Origin: Mesorhizobium sp. CA14
GTDB taxonomy: Bacteria; Pseudomonadota; Alphaproteobacteria; Rhizobiales; Rhizobiaceae
Direction: 5' to 3'
Length of the DNA: 64,000 nucleotides
NCBI RefSeq assembly: GCF_020165195.1
Contig: NZ_JAIUHR010000007.1
Coordinates: 124,001 to 188,000, forward strand
Shown: one piece after another, positions 49,503-59,823 of the stretch
Layout of the letters: each line of letters starts with the position of its first letter
How positions within the stretch are numbered: the first letter of the stretch is position 1
Made by a program: the position numbers and the translations under genes
Notes under the pieces: model-generated
What the model was told of the DNA's origin: nothing
Database searches by the model: none
Seen by the model: the letters and a program-made list of their open reading frames with translations, nothing else

Positions 49503-50408
49503 TCAGAGAAGAACGGTCTCCGCGAGGAAGTCGAGGAAGGCTCGGACGCGGGCAGGCAGATGCTTGCCATGACCGACATAGACGGCATGCGTCGGCTCCT
49601 CGTCGCCGGGATTGAACTCTTCCAGCAACGGCACAAGCAGCCCGGCGGCAATATCGGGCTCGACATGCCAGCGCGCCAGCCGCGCTATGCCGGCTCCTGC
49701 CAGCGTCGTTCGCCGCATCGCTTCTCCGTCGGTCAGCGACATGTTTCCGACAATCGGCATGATGATCGATTTTCCTGTCGCGTCGACAAAAGGCCAACCC
49801 TCGATATGCCTGGCGAAGCCGAAGGCCAGCATGTTGTGGCGAGCGAGGTCGGACAATGCGCGTGGCGTGCCGCGTGCTTCAAGATACGCAGGCGACGCGA
49901 CCAGGACCATCCGGCTCTGGCCGAGTTTGCGCGCAACCAGGCGTGACTCGCGCAGCGGCCCGGCGCGGATAGCGACATCGGCGCGCTCTTCCAGAAGGTC
50001 GATGACACTGTCGGTCAGCACGGCTTCGACGAAAATCTCTGGATAATTTTCCAGGAAGCGCGGCAAGAGCGGCATCAGCCGGTGCTGGCCGAACGGCACA
50101 TAGGAGTTGACCCTGAGCCTGCCGCGCGGCGCAGCGCCCGCCGCCGCTTCGCGCTCGGCCGCGTCGAGATCGGCGAGGATGCGCAGGCCGCTGTCGTGGA
50201 AGGCAGCCCCTTCCGGCGTCAGCTGGAGCTTGCGCGTCGAGCGGCTGATGAGCCGCGCGCCAAGCCGCGCCTCCAGCCGCGCGATCAGCTTGCTCACCGC
50301 CGACGGTGTCATGCGCAACGCCCGCGCCGCGGCCGAGAAGCTGCCCGCCGCGACGACGCGGACGAACACTTCGATCTCGCCGGAGCGGTTAATATCGGGT
50401 CTCGCCAT
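49503..50408 (-). CDS. LysR-type transcriptional regulator
   Basis: 301 residues from MARPDINRSGEIEVFVRVVAAGSFSAAARALRMTPSAVSKLI, the winged helix-turn-helix. The effector-binding domain (90-295) has LRVNSYVPFGQHRLMP and RVRAFLDFLAETV. This is the CrgA-like subgroup of LysR. It is divergent from an MFS exporter followed by an aldo/keto reductase, so these are its likely targets. A perfect GTGAA-N5-TTCAC site overlaps its own 5' region. Confidence 0.93.
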   Translation of the reverse strand: MARPDINRSGEIEVFVRVVAAGSFSAAARALRMTPSAVSKLIARLEARLGARLISRSTRKLQLTPEGAAFHDSGLRILADLDAAEREAAAGAAPRGRLRVNSYVPFGQHRLMPLLPRFLENYPEIFVEAVLTDSVIDLLEERADVAIRAGPLRESRLVARKLGQSRMVLVASPAYLEARGTPRALSDLARHNMLAFGFARHIEGWPFVDATGKSIIMPIVGNMSLTDGEAMRRTTLAGAGIARLARWHVEPDIAAGLLVPLLEEFNPGDEEPTHAVYVGHGKHLPARVRAFLDFLAETVLL

Positions 50409-50410
50409 TC

Positions 50411-50425
50411 GTGAATTTATTTCAC
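50411..50425. promoter_or_regulatory. LysR-type binding site (T-N11-A)
   Basis: GTGAATTTATTTCAC is a perfect inverted repeat matching the T-N11-A LysR box. It lies 3-17 bases upstream of the lysR ATG in the gap shared with the MFS gene, where bound protein would block its own expression. Confidence 0.5.
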
Positions 50426-50528
50426 AGAAAATGTGCCCGATGCAAGGCTGGTTCACAGCTTGGCGGATCACGATCTTCCGGTCCGGGCGCGGGACTTATG
50501 CGTCCTTCAGCACAAACGGACGATCGCC

Positions 50529-51716
50529 ATGCCTCTTGCTCTTTATGCCCTCACCGCCGGCGCCTTCGGCATCGGCGTCACCGAATTCGTCATCATGGGG
50601 CTGCTGCTCGATGTCAGCGCCGATCTCGGCGTCTCGATCTCGGCCGCGGGCCTGCTCATCTCCGGCTATGCGCTGGGCGTCGTCGTCGGCGCGCCGCTGC
50701 TTGGCGCCTTGACCGGACGCCTGCCGCGCAAGACCTTGCTGCTTGTCCTGATGGTGGTCTTCACCCTCGGCAACCTCGCCTGCGCGCTGGCGCCGGACTA
50801 CTGGACGCTGATGGCGGCGCGTGTGCTCACCGCCTTCGCCCATGCCTCCTTCTTCGGCGTCGGCTCCGTCGTCGCAACCGGCCTTGTCGCGCCCAACCGG
50901 AAGGCCTCGGCCATCGCGCTGATGTTCACCGGTCTCACCGTCGCCAACATCCTTGGCGTGCCCTTCGGCACATGGCTCGGCCAGGCCTATGGCTGGCGTT
51001 CAAGCTTCCTGGCGGTCACGCTGGTCGGCGTCATCGCCTTTGCCGTGATCGCGCTGCTGGTGCCGCGCGACGAGCCCGCCGCCACGGAGGAAGAGGAGAC
51101 CTCCGAAGGCACGCTCGCCGTGCTCGGCCGCCGGCCGGTGCTGCTCGGCCTGTTGACCACCGTGCTGAGCTGGGTCGGCGTCTTTGCGGCCTTCACCTAT
51201 CTGGCGCCCATCCTCACCCGCGTCACCGGCTTTTCCGAGGGCGCTGTCTCGCCGATTCTGCTGGTCTTCGGCGGTGGCCTGGTGGCTGGCAATCTGCTTG
51301 GCGGGCGCCTTGCCGACCGCCATCTGGTGTCGACGGTCGTCGGCACGCTGGTCGCGCTGTCGGCGGTGCTGTTCGTCATGACCGCCGCGATCCATCAGCC
51401 GGTCACCGCGATTATTGCCGTCGGCCTGCTGGGTGCTGCCGCCTTTGCCACCGTCGCGCCGCTGCAGATGTGGGTGCTGAAGAAGGCCGAGGGCGCCGGC
51501 CAGGGCCTGGCCTCCTCCTTCAACATCGCCGCCTTCAATCTCGGCAACGCAATCGGCGCCTGGCTCGGCGGCTTCGTTATCGACCATGGCCCCGGCCTCG
51601 GCGCCGTGCCCCTCGTTGCGGGCCTCGTGCCGCTCGCCGCGCTCGGTGTGGTGCTCACGGCGCTGCGCCTCGAACGCGGCCGGGCGATCGGCAAGCCGGT
51701 CACGGCGCAGTGCTGA
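50529..51716 (+). CDS. MFS exporter (AraJ/DHA1-like)
   Basis: 395 residues from MPLALYALTAGAFGIGVTEFVIMGLL, the sugar-efflux/DHA1 opening. GALTGRLPRKTLLLVLM is the loop 2-3 motif; 12 helices. Members export arabinose-like sugars or drugs. It is divergent from lysR and 37 bp ahead of an aldo/keto reductase, so the two are probably one operon. Confidence 0.92.
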   Translation: MPLALYALTAGAFGIGVTEFVIMGLLLDVSADLGVSISAAGLLISGYALGVVVGAPLLGALTGRLPRKTLLLVLMVVFTLGNLACALAPDYWTLMAARVLTAFAHASFFGVGSVVATGLVAPNRKASAIALMFTGLTVANILGVPFGTWLGQAYGWRSSFLAVTLVGVIAFAVIALLVPRDEPAATEEEETSEGTLAVLGRRPVLLGLLTTVLSWVGVFAAFTYLAPILTRVTGFSEGAVSPILLVFGGGLVAGNLLGGRLADRHLVSTVVGTLVALSAVLFVMTAAIHQPVTAIIAVGLLGAAAFATVAPLQMWVLKKAEGAGQGLASSFNIAAFNLGNAIGAWLGGFVIDHGPGLGAVPLVAGLVPLAALGVVLTALRLERGRAIGKPVTAQC

Positions 51717-51753
51717 GCGCTGATCCCTTCGACATCCAATCAGGAGAAAAAAG

Positions 51754-52788
51754 ATGGACTATCGACCTCTCGGCGCCTCCGGCCTGAAAGTGCCCGCCCT
51801 TTCCTTCGGCGCCGGAACTTTTGGTGGCTCCGGCCCGCTGTTCGGCCATTGGGGCAACAGCGACGCGAAGGAAGCGCGCCGGCTGGTCGACATATGCCTG
51901 GAAGCAGGCGTCAATCTCTTCGACACCGCCGATGTTTATTCGAATGGTGCTTCGGAGGAGGTGCTGGGTGAGGCCATCAAGGGCCGCCGCGACGCGGTGC
52001 TGATCTCGACCAAGACGTCCCTGCCGATGGGCGACGGCCCGGCCGACTGGGGCTCGTCGCGCTCGCGCCTGATCCGCTCCGTCGACGCGGCGCTGAAGCG
52101 CCTCGGCACCGATTATATCGACTTGCTGCAGCTCCACGCCTTCGACGCCTCGACGCCGGTCGAGGAGGTGCTTTCGACGCTGGACGATCTCGTGCGCTCT
52201 GGCAAGCTGCGCTATGTCGGTGTCTCCAATTTCTCCGGCTGGCAGGTGATGAAGTCGCTCGGCCTGGCCGACAGGCACGGCTACCCGCGCTATATCGCGC
52301 ATCAGGTCTATTATTCGCTGGTCGGGCGCGACTATGAATGGGAGCTGATGCCGCTCGGCCTCGACCAGGGCGTCGGCGCCTTGGTGTGGAGCCCGCTCGG
52401 CTGGGGCCGGCTCACCGGCAAGATCCGCCGCGGAAAACCCTTGCCGGAGAATAGCCGGCTGCACGGCACCGCCGATTTCGGCCCGCCGGTCGAGGATGAG
52501 CATCTCTTCAAGGTGGTCGACGCGCTGGAGGCGGCCGCCGCCGAGACCGGCAAGACCGTGCCGCAAATCGCCATCAACTGGCTCCTGCAGCGGCCGACCG
52601 TGTCATCGGTGATCATTGGCGCGCGCAACGAGGAGCAGCTCCGCCAGAACCTCGGCGCCGTCGGCTGGGCGCTGACGCCGGAGCAGATCAGGGCGCTCGA
52701 TGAAGCCAGCGCGGTGACGGCGCCTTATCCGTACTTCCCCTATCGCCGCCAGGAAGGTTTCGCCCGGCTGAACCCGCCGGCGGTGTAA
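51754..52788 (+). CDS. Aldo/keto reductase 2
   Basis: 344 residues. NLFDTADVYSNGASEEVLGEA (catalytic Asp-Tyr), LISTKTSL (Lys), DLLQLHAFD (His) and SSVIIGARNEEQLRQNL. About the same layout as reductase 1, but the sequences are clearly distinct. AGGAGAAAA lies upstream. Probably cotranscribed with the MFS exporter. Confidence 0.92.
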   Translation: MDYRPLGASGLKVPALSFGAGTFGGSGPLFGHWGNSDAKEARRLVDICLEAGVNLFDTADVYSNGASEEVLGEAIKGRRDAVLISTKTSLPMGDGPADWGSSRSRLIRSVDAALKRLGTDYIDLLQLHAFDASTPVEEVLSTLDDLVRSGKLRYVGVSNFSGWQVMKSLGLADRHGYPRYIAHQVYYSLVGRDYEWELMPLGLDQGVGALVWSPLGWGRLTGKIRRGKPLPENSRLHGTADFGPPVEDEHLFKVVDALEAAAAETGKTVPQIAINWLLQRPTVSSVIIGARNEEQLRQNLGAVGWALTPEQIRALDEASAVTAPYPYFPYRRQEGFARLNPPAV

Positions 52789-52805
52789 GCGCCCGCGCTG
52801 AAACT

Positions 52806-52980
52806 GCCAATCTCCCCCCTTGCGGGGGAGATGGCCGGCAGGCCAGAGGGGGGTGTGAAGAAATGCGACGATGACCTGAACCGCCAACTACGGGCGGCTT
52901 CGTGGACAATTGCTGACATGTTGGCGGGACAGCACCCCCTCTGCCCTGCCGGGCATCTCCCGCAAGGGGGGAGATCAGCT
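52806..52980. repeat. Inverted pair of GGGGGAGATG...GGCAGAGGGGG repeats
   Basis: Two ~50-base copies face each other at 52806-52855 and 52931-52980. Each has CTCCCCCC-TTGCGGG core plus a GCCGGCAGG block and CAGAGGGGG. This is a common rhizobial intergenic palindrome family. It lies between reductase 2 and usg. Confidence 0.6.
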
Positions 52981-52990
52981 CTGCCGCCGC

Positions 52991-53263
52991 TCAATGCACT
53001 CGAAACTCCCCATCCACCTTCCGCCACTCGTTCGGCGCGATCAGCTTCTGGTGCGTGTAGGTCACCGAATGCAGCGGGCCGTCGAGCTTGGTCTTCCAGA
53101 ACTCGATGAAGCGGATCAGCACCGGGAATTCCGGAGCTAGGTCATAGTCCTGCCAGACATAGCTTTGCAGCAGGTGCGGGTGATCCGGGTAGTGATAAAG
53201 GATCTTAGCCGTAGTCAGCCCGTATCCCCTGAGCATCAGGTCCATTTCGGAATTGTCGCGCAT
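52991..53263 (-). CDS. usg: Usg family protein
   Basis: 90 residues from MRDNSEMDLM, with AAGGAAA upstream; the frame opens 30 codons earlier without similarity. LMLRGYGLTTAKILYHYPDHP, YVWQDYDLAPEFPVL and HQKLIAPNEWRKVDGEF match the small Usg family of alphaproteobacteria (named for a location near the trp genes). Function unknown. Confidence 0.9.
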   Translation of the reverse strand: MRDNSEMDLMLRGYGLTTAKILYHYPDHPHLLQSYVWQDYDLAPEFPVLIRFIEFWKTKLDGPLHSVTYTHQKLIAPNEWRKVDGEFRVH

Positions 53264-53566
53264 TGCGTTTCCTTGGTTGATTCTCCTTCCTCCCAACGCT
53301 GAATTGTGCGCACGGTTGCTTAACTGTCTATGGATTTCTTCGAGACTGTGCAAAATTTTTGTCGTTAAAACAGGCAGTTAGCAGCCGCGCAGCGAGAGTG
53401 CTAATAGCTGATCCAATTGCCCCTGCGTCATCCCGCCGCGCGAATCCAACGTCTAATATTGCCGTCACGGCGGAACTGTTAATAATGCCCGCGAATTCGC
53501 GGCCGCTTCGCCGCGATGCTGTCGGCGTTTCAAGCCGGCGGAACGGTCCTGGAGGAAAGCTGAAAA
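53264..53566. other. Divergent intergenic region between usg and acs
   Basis: 303 bp without a supported gene. It is AT-richer than its surroundings (TGCAAAATTTTTGTCGTTAAAAC near 53349) and must carry both promoters. A weak candidate for acs is TTGCCG (53459) with TAATAA 15 bases on. GGAGGA lies 12 bases before the acs ATG. Confidence 0.4.
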
Positions 53567-55521
<1,955 letters not shown>

Positions 55522-55522
<1 letters not shown>

Positions 55523-56289
55523 TGGCCGGCGAGGCAATCCTCGGCGCCGTCAGCCAGCTCTGGCGCTATCCGGCGAGCTCGCTCGCCGGCGAGCGGCTTG
55601 ATGCCATCTCCGTCGGGCTGAAGACCGTCGATGGCGACCGGCTGTTCGGACTGGTCGATGCTTCCGACAGCGAGATCGCCAGGCCCGACCGCGAAGCCAG
55701 ATGGCACAAGGTGCCGCTGATCCGCACCAGGCTGAGTGAGGCCCCGGTGAACAAGGAATGGCGGCTCGAAGTGGCGGTGCCCGGCGGCGAATGGCTGCCG
55801 GCACCGGATCCTGAAAGCGACCGCGCGGTATCGGCCTTTCTCGGCTTCGAAGCCTCGATCCGGCCGTTCGGCGCGCAGAACGCGGCGCCCGGCTACGCCG
55901 GCCCGCTGACCGAGGCCCGCTATGCCAAGGCGCCGATCCATCTGCTCACCACCGCCTCGCTGGCCAGGCTGAAGGCGCTGCATCCCGAGGGCGCGCCCGA
56001 TCCGCGCCGCTTCCGGCCCAACATCGTGGTTGACATGGCGCCGGTCGAAGGCGCTTTTCCCGAAACGGAATGGATCGGCAAGAAACTCGCGGTCGGCGAT
56101 CTGCTGCTCACCGTTTCCGAACCCTGCCGCCGCTGCGGCTTCACCATCATCGCCCAGGACGGCTTCGACACCGATCCCGGCATCCTGCGCAATTTGGTAC
56201 GCTATAACGCTCACAATCTCGGCGTCTACTGCACGGTCGACCGGCCCGCACGGATCGAGATCGGCGCGCCGATGCGCTTGATGGACTGA
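55522..56289 (+). CDS. MOSC domain protein (YcbX/MARC-like)
   Basis: 255 residues. An N-terminal MOSC beta-barrel (LWRYPASSLAGERLDAISV) precedes the MOSC domain, with RFRPNIVVDM, GDLLLTVSEPCRRCGFTI (conserved molybdenum-ligand Cys region) and NLGVYCTV. Related proteins reduce N-hydroxylated substrates with a sulfurated Mo cofactor. Its start overlaps the acs stop. Confidence 0.88.
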
Positions 56290-56301
56290 AGCGGGTCGGG
56301 T

Positions 56302-57570
56302 CTACCTGTACAAATCCGCCCGTGTTGGCGGCAGGCCGCTCGGGCCGCGGGCGCGCTTGGTGGCGACAGTCTGGAAAATCTGCGCCGAGGCGCGCTCGAA
56401 GGTGATAGAGCAACCCGTCAGATAGAGCAGCCACAGCCGCGCCTTGGGCTCGCCGACCTCGGCGACCGCCTCGTCGAAGCGCGCATGCAGCCGCTCCGCC
56501 CACAGCCGGCAGGTTTGCGCATAATGCTCGCGCAGGTTCTCCACGTCATAGACCAGGAAGCCGTGCGCCTCGAGATTGCCGAGCGTCATGCCGATCGTGT
56601 CGAGCTCGCCGCCGGGAAAGATGTATTTGATCAGGGCCTTGTATTCCGGCCCCTTGCGCAACGTCTTGCGGATGTCGCCCTTGCTGCGCCTGGTGATGGC
56701 GTGGTGCAGATAGATCCCGCCGGGCTTGAGCAGACGATGGACGGTCGAGAAGTAGGCGTCGTGATTGGCGAGCCCCAGATGCTCGAACATGCCGATCGAC
56801 GATATCTTGTCGAAGCTGCCTGAGAGTTCGGCATAGGATTTTATCTCGATGGTGATGCGATCCTCCAGCCCCTCGGCGCGAATGCGTTCGCGGGCAAGGT
56901 CGGTCTGGGCTTGCGACAGGGAGACGCCATGGCCGAAGACGCCGTAGTTCTTCGCCGCATGGATAAGCATCGCGCCCCAGCCGCAACCGATGTCGAGCAG
57001 CTTTTCGCCGGGCTTCAGCCTGAGCTTGCGGCAGATGTGGTCGAGCTTGTCGACTTGCGCCTGGTCGATGCCACTGGCGAAATCGTGGAAATAGCCGCAA
57101 CTGTAGACCATGCGCTCGTCGAGGAAGAGCCGGTAGAAATCATTCGAAATGTCGTAATGGTGCTGGATCGCCTCCTTGTTCGATCCGCTGACGAAAGGCT
57201 TGCGGCCGGAAAGGTCACTGCGCGCCGTCATCTGCTTGCGCGAAAACAACACCATTGGCAGGTCGCGCAGGATCGCCAGCTTGGGCAGGGATTTGAGCTT
57301 CGTCTTGAGCTTGCCTTGCGAAGGCAGGGCATAGAAATCGAACAGCGTGCCTTCCTCGATATCGACCGTCTTGGAAATCCACATCTCCACCAGCGTCGAG
57401 AAAGTCGGCCGGCGAACCAGCTGCCAGACGATGTCCTGATCGTTGATGGCAAGCACCGGACCGCTGGCGGGTCCGATCCGCTCGCCGGTCCACAGCCGGT
57501 CCGCAAAACCCGGCTTCAGCGTTTCGACGACCTTGCGTACGATCCGCGCAGCTCTGTCGGCGGCGTCCAT
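56302..57570 (-). CDS. cfa: Cyclopropane-fatty-acid-phospholipid synthase
   Basis: 422 residues from MDAADR with GGGAGGTGG upstream; the longer open frame overlaps the 23-codon ORF region and is unlikely. AIQHHYDISNDFYRLFLDERMVYSCGYF (134-161) is the Cfa hallmark, KLLDIGCGWGAML (190-202) binds AdoMet, and HAITRRSKGD and FERASAQIFQ follow. It adds a methylene bridge to unsaturated phospholipid acyl chains, often for acid or stationary-phase tolerance. Confidence 0.95.
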   Translation of the reverse strand: MDAADRAARIVRKVVETLKPGFADRLWTGERIGPASGPVLAINDQDIVWQLVRRPTFSTLVEMWISKTVDIEEGTLFDFYALPSQGKLKTKLKSLPKLAILRDLPMVLFSRKQMTARSDLSGRKPFVSGSNKEAIQHHYDISNDFYRLFLDERMVYSCGYFHDFASGIDQAQVDKLDHICRKLRLKPGEKLLDIGCGWGAMLIHAAKNYGVFGHGVSLSQAQTDLARERIRAEGLEDRITIEIKSYAELSGSFDKISSIGMFEHLGLANHDAYFSTVHRLLKPGGIYLHHAITRRSKGDIRKTLRKGPEYKALIKYIFPGGELDTIGMTLGNLEAHGFLVYDVENLREHYAQTCRLWAERLHARFDEAVAEVGEPKARLWLLYLTGCSITFERASAQIFQTVATKRARGPSGLPPTRADLYR

Positions 57571-57755
57571 TCCCACCTCCCGATATGTCGCCCCCAAAGC
57601 CGCACTGTCGTCCACCGGCCTGCGGACCGCAATCCCGATCTGTTGCGCAAAAGCACCGCAAGAGGAGGTTTCCAGGCTAGCGGCATGACCATTCCGTCGC
57701 GTCATCTTGTCTTTTGCCGCGGCGCACCCCATCATCTGAGTGTGTTCAACGAACT

Positions 57756-57770
57756 GAAAGGAGGTGATCC
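57756..57770 (+). promoter_or_regulatory. Extended Shine-Dalgarno complementary to the 16S rRNA 3' end
   Basis: GAAAGGAGGTGATCC is exactly complementary to 15 bases at the 3' end of alphaproteobacterial 16S rRNA (GGATCACCTCCTTTC). The GGAGG core is 7 bases from the ATG at 57772, so it can act as a normal ribosome binding site of unusual strength. Confidence 0.75.
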
Positions 57771-57771
57771 G

Positions 57772-57843
57772 ATGTCGAGTGATTTCGTTTTCCATAACGT
57801 GAGCTCTGCGGATTACACTTCCGGGAAGCAGTCTTCCCGTTAA
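57772..57843 (+). CDS. 23-codon small ORF in a terminated small transcript
   Basis: ATG to TAA, 23 residues: MSSDFVFHNV SSADYTSGKQ SSR. It is hydrophilic with no signal peptide or membrane helix. I know of no named family. It has an exceptional ribosome binding site just upstream and is followed by a structured region and a terminator. The transcript would be about 200 nt. It could be a small protein, a leader peptide or an ORF on an sRNA. It diverges from cfa. Confidence 0.55.
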   Translation: MSSDFVFHNVSSADYTSGKQSSR

Positions 57844-57850
57844 GGCGCGA

Positions 57851-57896
57851 GACGCGCGGCAGGTAGCCCGGAGGGGCTGCCGCCAGGGGCCGCGTC
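57851..57896 (+). ncRNA. Structured 3' segment of the small transcript
   Basis: GACGC (57851-57855) pairs with GCGTC (57892-57896). Inside it GCGGCAG (57856-57862) pairs with CTGCCGC (57877-57883). The result is a long GC-rich hairpin just after the 23-codon ORF, upstream of the terminator. No known family is assigned. Confidence 0.4.
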
Positions 57897-57912
57897 ATGG
57901 ACGGAAACACGG

Positions 57913-57948
57913 AAGGCCGCCGGCTTCGTCAAGAAGCGGCGGCCTTTT
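57913..57948. terminator. Strong terminator shared by the small transcript and the TadG-like gene
   Basis: AAGGCCGCC, a one-base bulge, GCTTC-GTCAA-GAAGC and GGCGGCCTT then TT. The stem of about 14 bp has a T-run on the plus strand and an A-run 5' of it, so it works in the plus direction and possibly in both. Confidence 0.85.
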
Positions 57949-57971
57949 CCGTTTGGGGTCGGCGCTTCAGG

Positions 57972-59387
57972 TCAGCGGCTGATTGTGAGTTTCTCGATAT
58001 TGCGGCTGATTTCGCCGAAGGCATATGACAATTCGGCGCCGTTGGCGGCCTCGTAATAATGCTTGAGCAACGAGGTGTCGTCAGTCGCGCAGTCCTTCAA
58101 CAGAGACTTGGCCTGATCGCGTTCGGTCGCGGACATCGCCGGGTCGTTGAGATCGAAGCCGATGGTGAAGATCTCGATGTCGTCGCGCTTCATGTTATCG
58201 CAGATGTTTTCGGCATTGGCGCGCGACTTCTGACCCTGATCCTGCGACCGCGACGCGCCGCGTCCGCCGGCAAAGGCGGTGTTGAACTGGCCATCCGTCA
58301 TCAGGATGGCGATCTTGGCCACCCTGTTCCGATCGAAGTTGGCGGGGCCGGCACCCAGGCGGGCGCTCGAGATTGCGGTGCGCCAGGATGGCGAGAGCAT
58401 GTAGTAGCCCCATTGTGCGGCAATGCCGCCTGCGGTTACCCCGCCAGCCTGGAAATGATCGATCGCCGTCAGCAGCTTATCCTCATCGGCGGTCAATGGA
58501 ACCAGAGCGGCGGAAGGACATACGCGCATGCGGTAATCGCGATTGACCTTGGCCAGATAAATCTTGCCCCGGTTATCCCGACGTTGCGTGTAGGGTCCGT
58601 CAGACGAATAATCGGCGTAGCCATCCTTGTCCTTGCGCTCGGTTGCGCAATTGTCGGACACCGTAGCGGAAACCGACACCGCGGCATCGATCGGCGGCGG
58701 CACTTTCGGCCCCGTCTCGGTCTCGACGAAGACGGTGTCGGCGAGGCCGCCGGTGTTGACGGCTTCGGCGTAAGGGATGATCGATACCCGAATCCGGGGA
58801 TCGTTAGGGTCCCGATTCTGATCCAGGAGATCCTTGACCGTCTGTGATGCGGCGGTCTTCAGTTCGCCGATCTTGTTGGTCTTGGCCCGCCTGTCGGGAG
58901 CCATCGAACCGGTAACGTCGAGCATCATCGCCACCTCGACGGTCTTGTCCGAATAAAGCGCCGTGGTCGAGGCGGTCACGCGGCGCATGTTGCTGGTGCT
59001 GAACAGCGGGAAAAAGAGGCCGACATCGACATGCGCATCCGCCTGTACGGTGTTGGCCGTCCTGTTGACCGTGAGCTTGTCAAGCACGATCTGGTTGGCC
59101 TGCAGTATGCCGGCCGTGCTGTTGGCGTCGAGAAACGCCTGCACCGTTTTATTGGCATCGGTTTCCGTAATGACGCCGAGGGTGAGATCGCGGGCCGTCG
59201 AGGTCACAGCGGCATCGACGACGCCCTGCAAGCTCGACCTCGCATTGTAGAGTTGCGAGACGTTGACCGCGAATCCCACCCCCAGCGCGAGGACAGATGC
59301 GGCAGCTCCGAACAGAACCGCCAAATTGCCTTCGCGATTCCGGGTAAAGCCGTCCACCCCACGAACGACACCTCTGAACTGCCGCAT
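57972..59387 (-). CDS. TadG/TadE-type pilus-associated protein with VWA domain
   Basis: 471 residues from MRQFRGVVRG, where GGAGG sits 8 bases upstream; an ATG at 59486 gives 33 more residues without similarity. GNLAVLFGAAASVLALGVGFAVNVSQLYNARSSLQGVVDAA is the TadE/TadG membrane segment (20-60). The VWA domain has DVTGSM (157-162, MIDAS), and ILMTDGQFN later. Two Cys pairs lie in the insert (SDNCATERKD, RVCPSA, NICDNM, KDCATDD). TadG-like proteins help secretion or surface display of Flp-type pili. No other tad genes are nearby. Confidence 0.88.
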   Translation of the reverse strand: MRQFRGVVRGVDGFTRNREGNLAVLFGAAASVLALGVGFAVNVSQLYNARSSLQGVVDAAVTSTARDLTLGVITETDANKTVQAFLDANSTAGILQANQIVLDKLTVNRTANTVQADAHVDVGLFFPLFSTSNMRRVTASTTALYSDKTVEVAMMLDVTGSMAPDRRAKTNKIGELKTAASQTVKDLLDQNRDPNDPRIRVSIIPYAEAVNTGGLADTVFVETETGPKVPPPIDAAVSVSATVSDNCATERKDKDGYADYSSDGPYTQRRDNRGKIYLAKVNRDYRMRVCPSAALVPLTADEDKLLTAIDHFQAGGVTAGGIAAQWGYYMLSPSWRTAISSARLGAGPANFDRNRVAKIAILMTDGQFNTAFAGGRGASRSQDQGQKSRANAENICDNMKRDDIEIFTIGFDLNDPAMSATERDQAKSLLKDCATDDTSLLKHYYEAANGAELSYAFGEISRNIEKLTISR

Positions 59388-59680
59388 CCCTTCCGCCTCC
59401 ATCGTCTGCGGCTTCTCGCCGCTCGGCAAAGGCGTTGCAGGAATTCGGCCAGACCCGGCCAGTAGCCGCCGCAAGGCGCTTAACAAGCAGTTAACCGATT
59501 GTTTTTGCTTGCTTTCGGCAAATTTGAAGGTGAACGCGAAGTAAATGAAAATGCGATGGCGAGGCGGCCTTCATGAAGCGCTCACCATGATCTTGAAGCC
59601 TGTCGCGGTCGTTCTCTCTTCGGCACAATCGAACTGTGCCGAAGCGGGCCAGCGGCTCCGGTGAAACATGGCGCGGCGCA
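59388..59680. other. Gene-free region upstream of the TadG-like gene
   Basis: No supported gene in about 293 bp. It holds the promoter of the TadG-like gene (not resolved) and a perfect 10-bp hairpin CTTCGGCACA/TGTGCCGAAG with a 7-base loop (59618-59644). No T-run follows the hairpin in either direction. The family-B repeat follows at 59681. Confidence 0.5.
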
Positions 59681-59823
59681 GGGTCTGTTGAGATTCAGGT
59701 CAGGCCGAGTCGAGAAGGGCGGTTTCCGAGAACCGGAGCGGAGCGTACTTGAAGTACGTGAGCACCGGAAGCGCAGGAGGCCGTCCTTCGCAGGCCGGCC
59801 TCACCTGAATATCGACAGAGCCT
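59681..59823. repeat. Full-length hairpin repeat (family B), copy 4
   Basis: GGTCTGTTGAGATTCAGGT ... ACCTGAATATCGACAGAGCC around a degenerate CGTACTTGAAGTACG centre. The most diverged copy. Its right end overlaps the stop codon of the transglutaminase-like gene (CTA at 59822-59824). Confidence 0.8.

Noticed and set aside
56302..57795. Longer cfa start at 57795
   Set aside because: It would run through the antisense of the 23-codon ORF region and adds 75 residues without family similarity; the ATG at 57570 has a good ribosome binding site.
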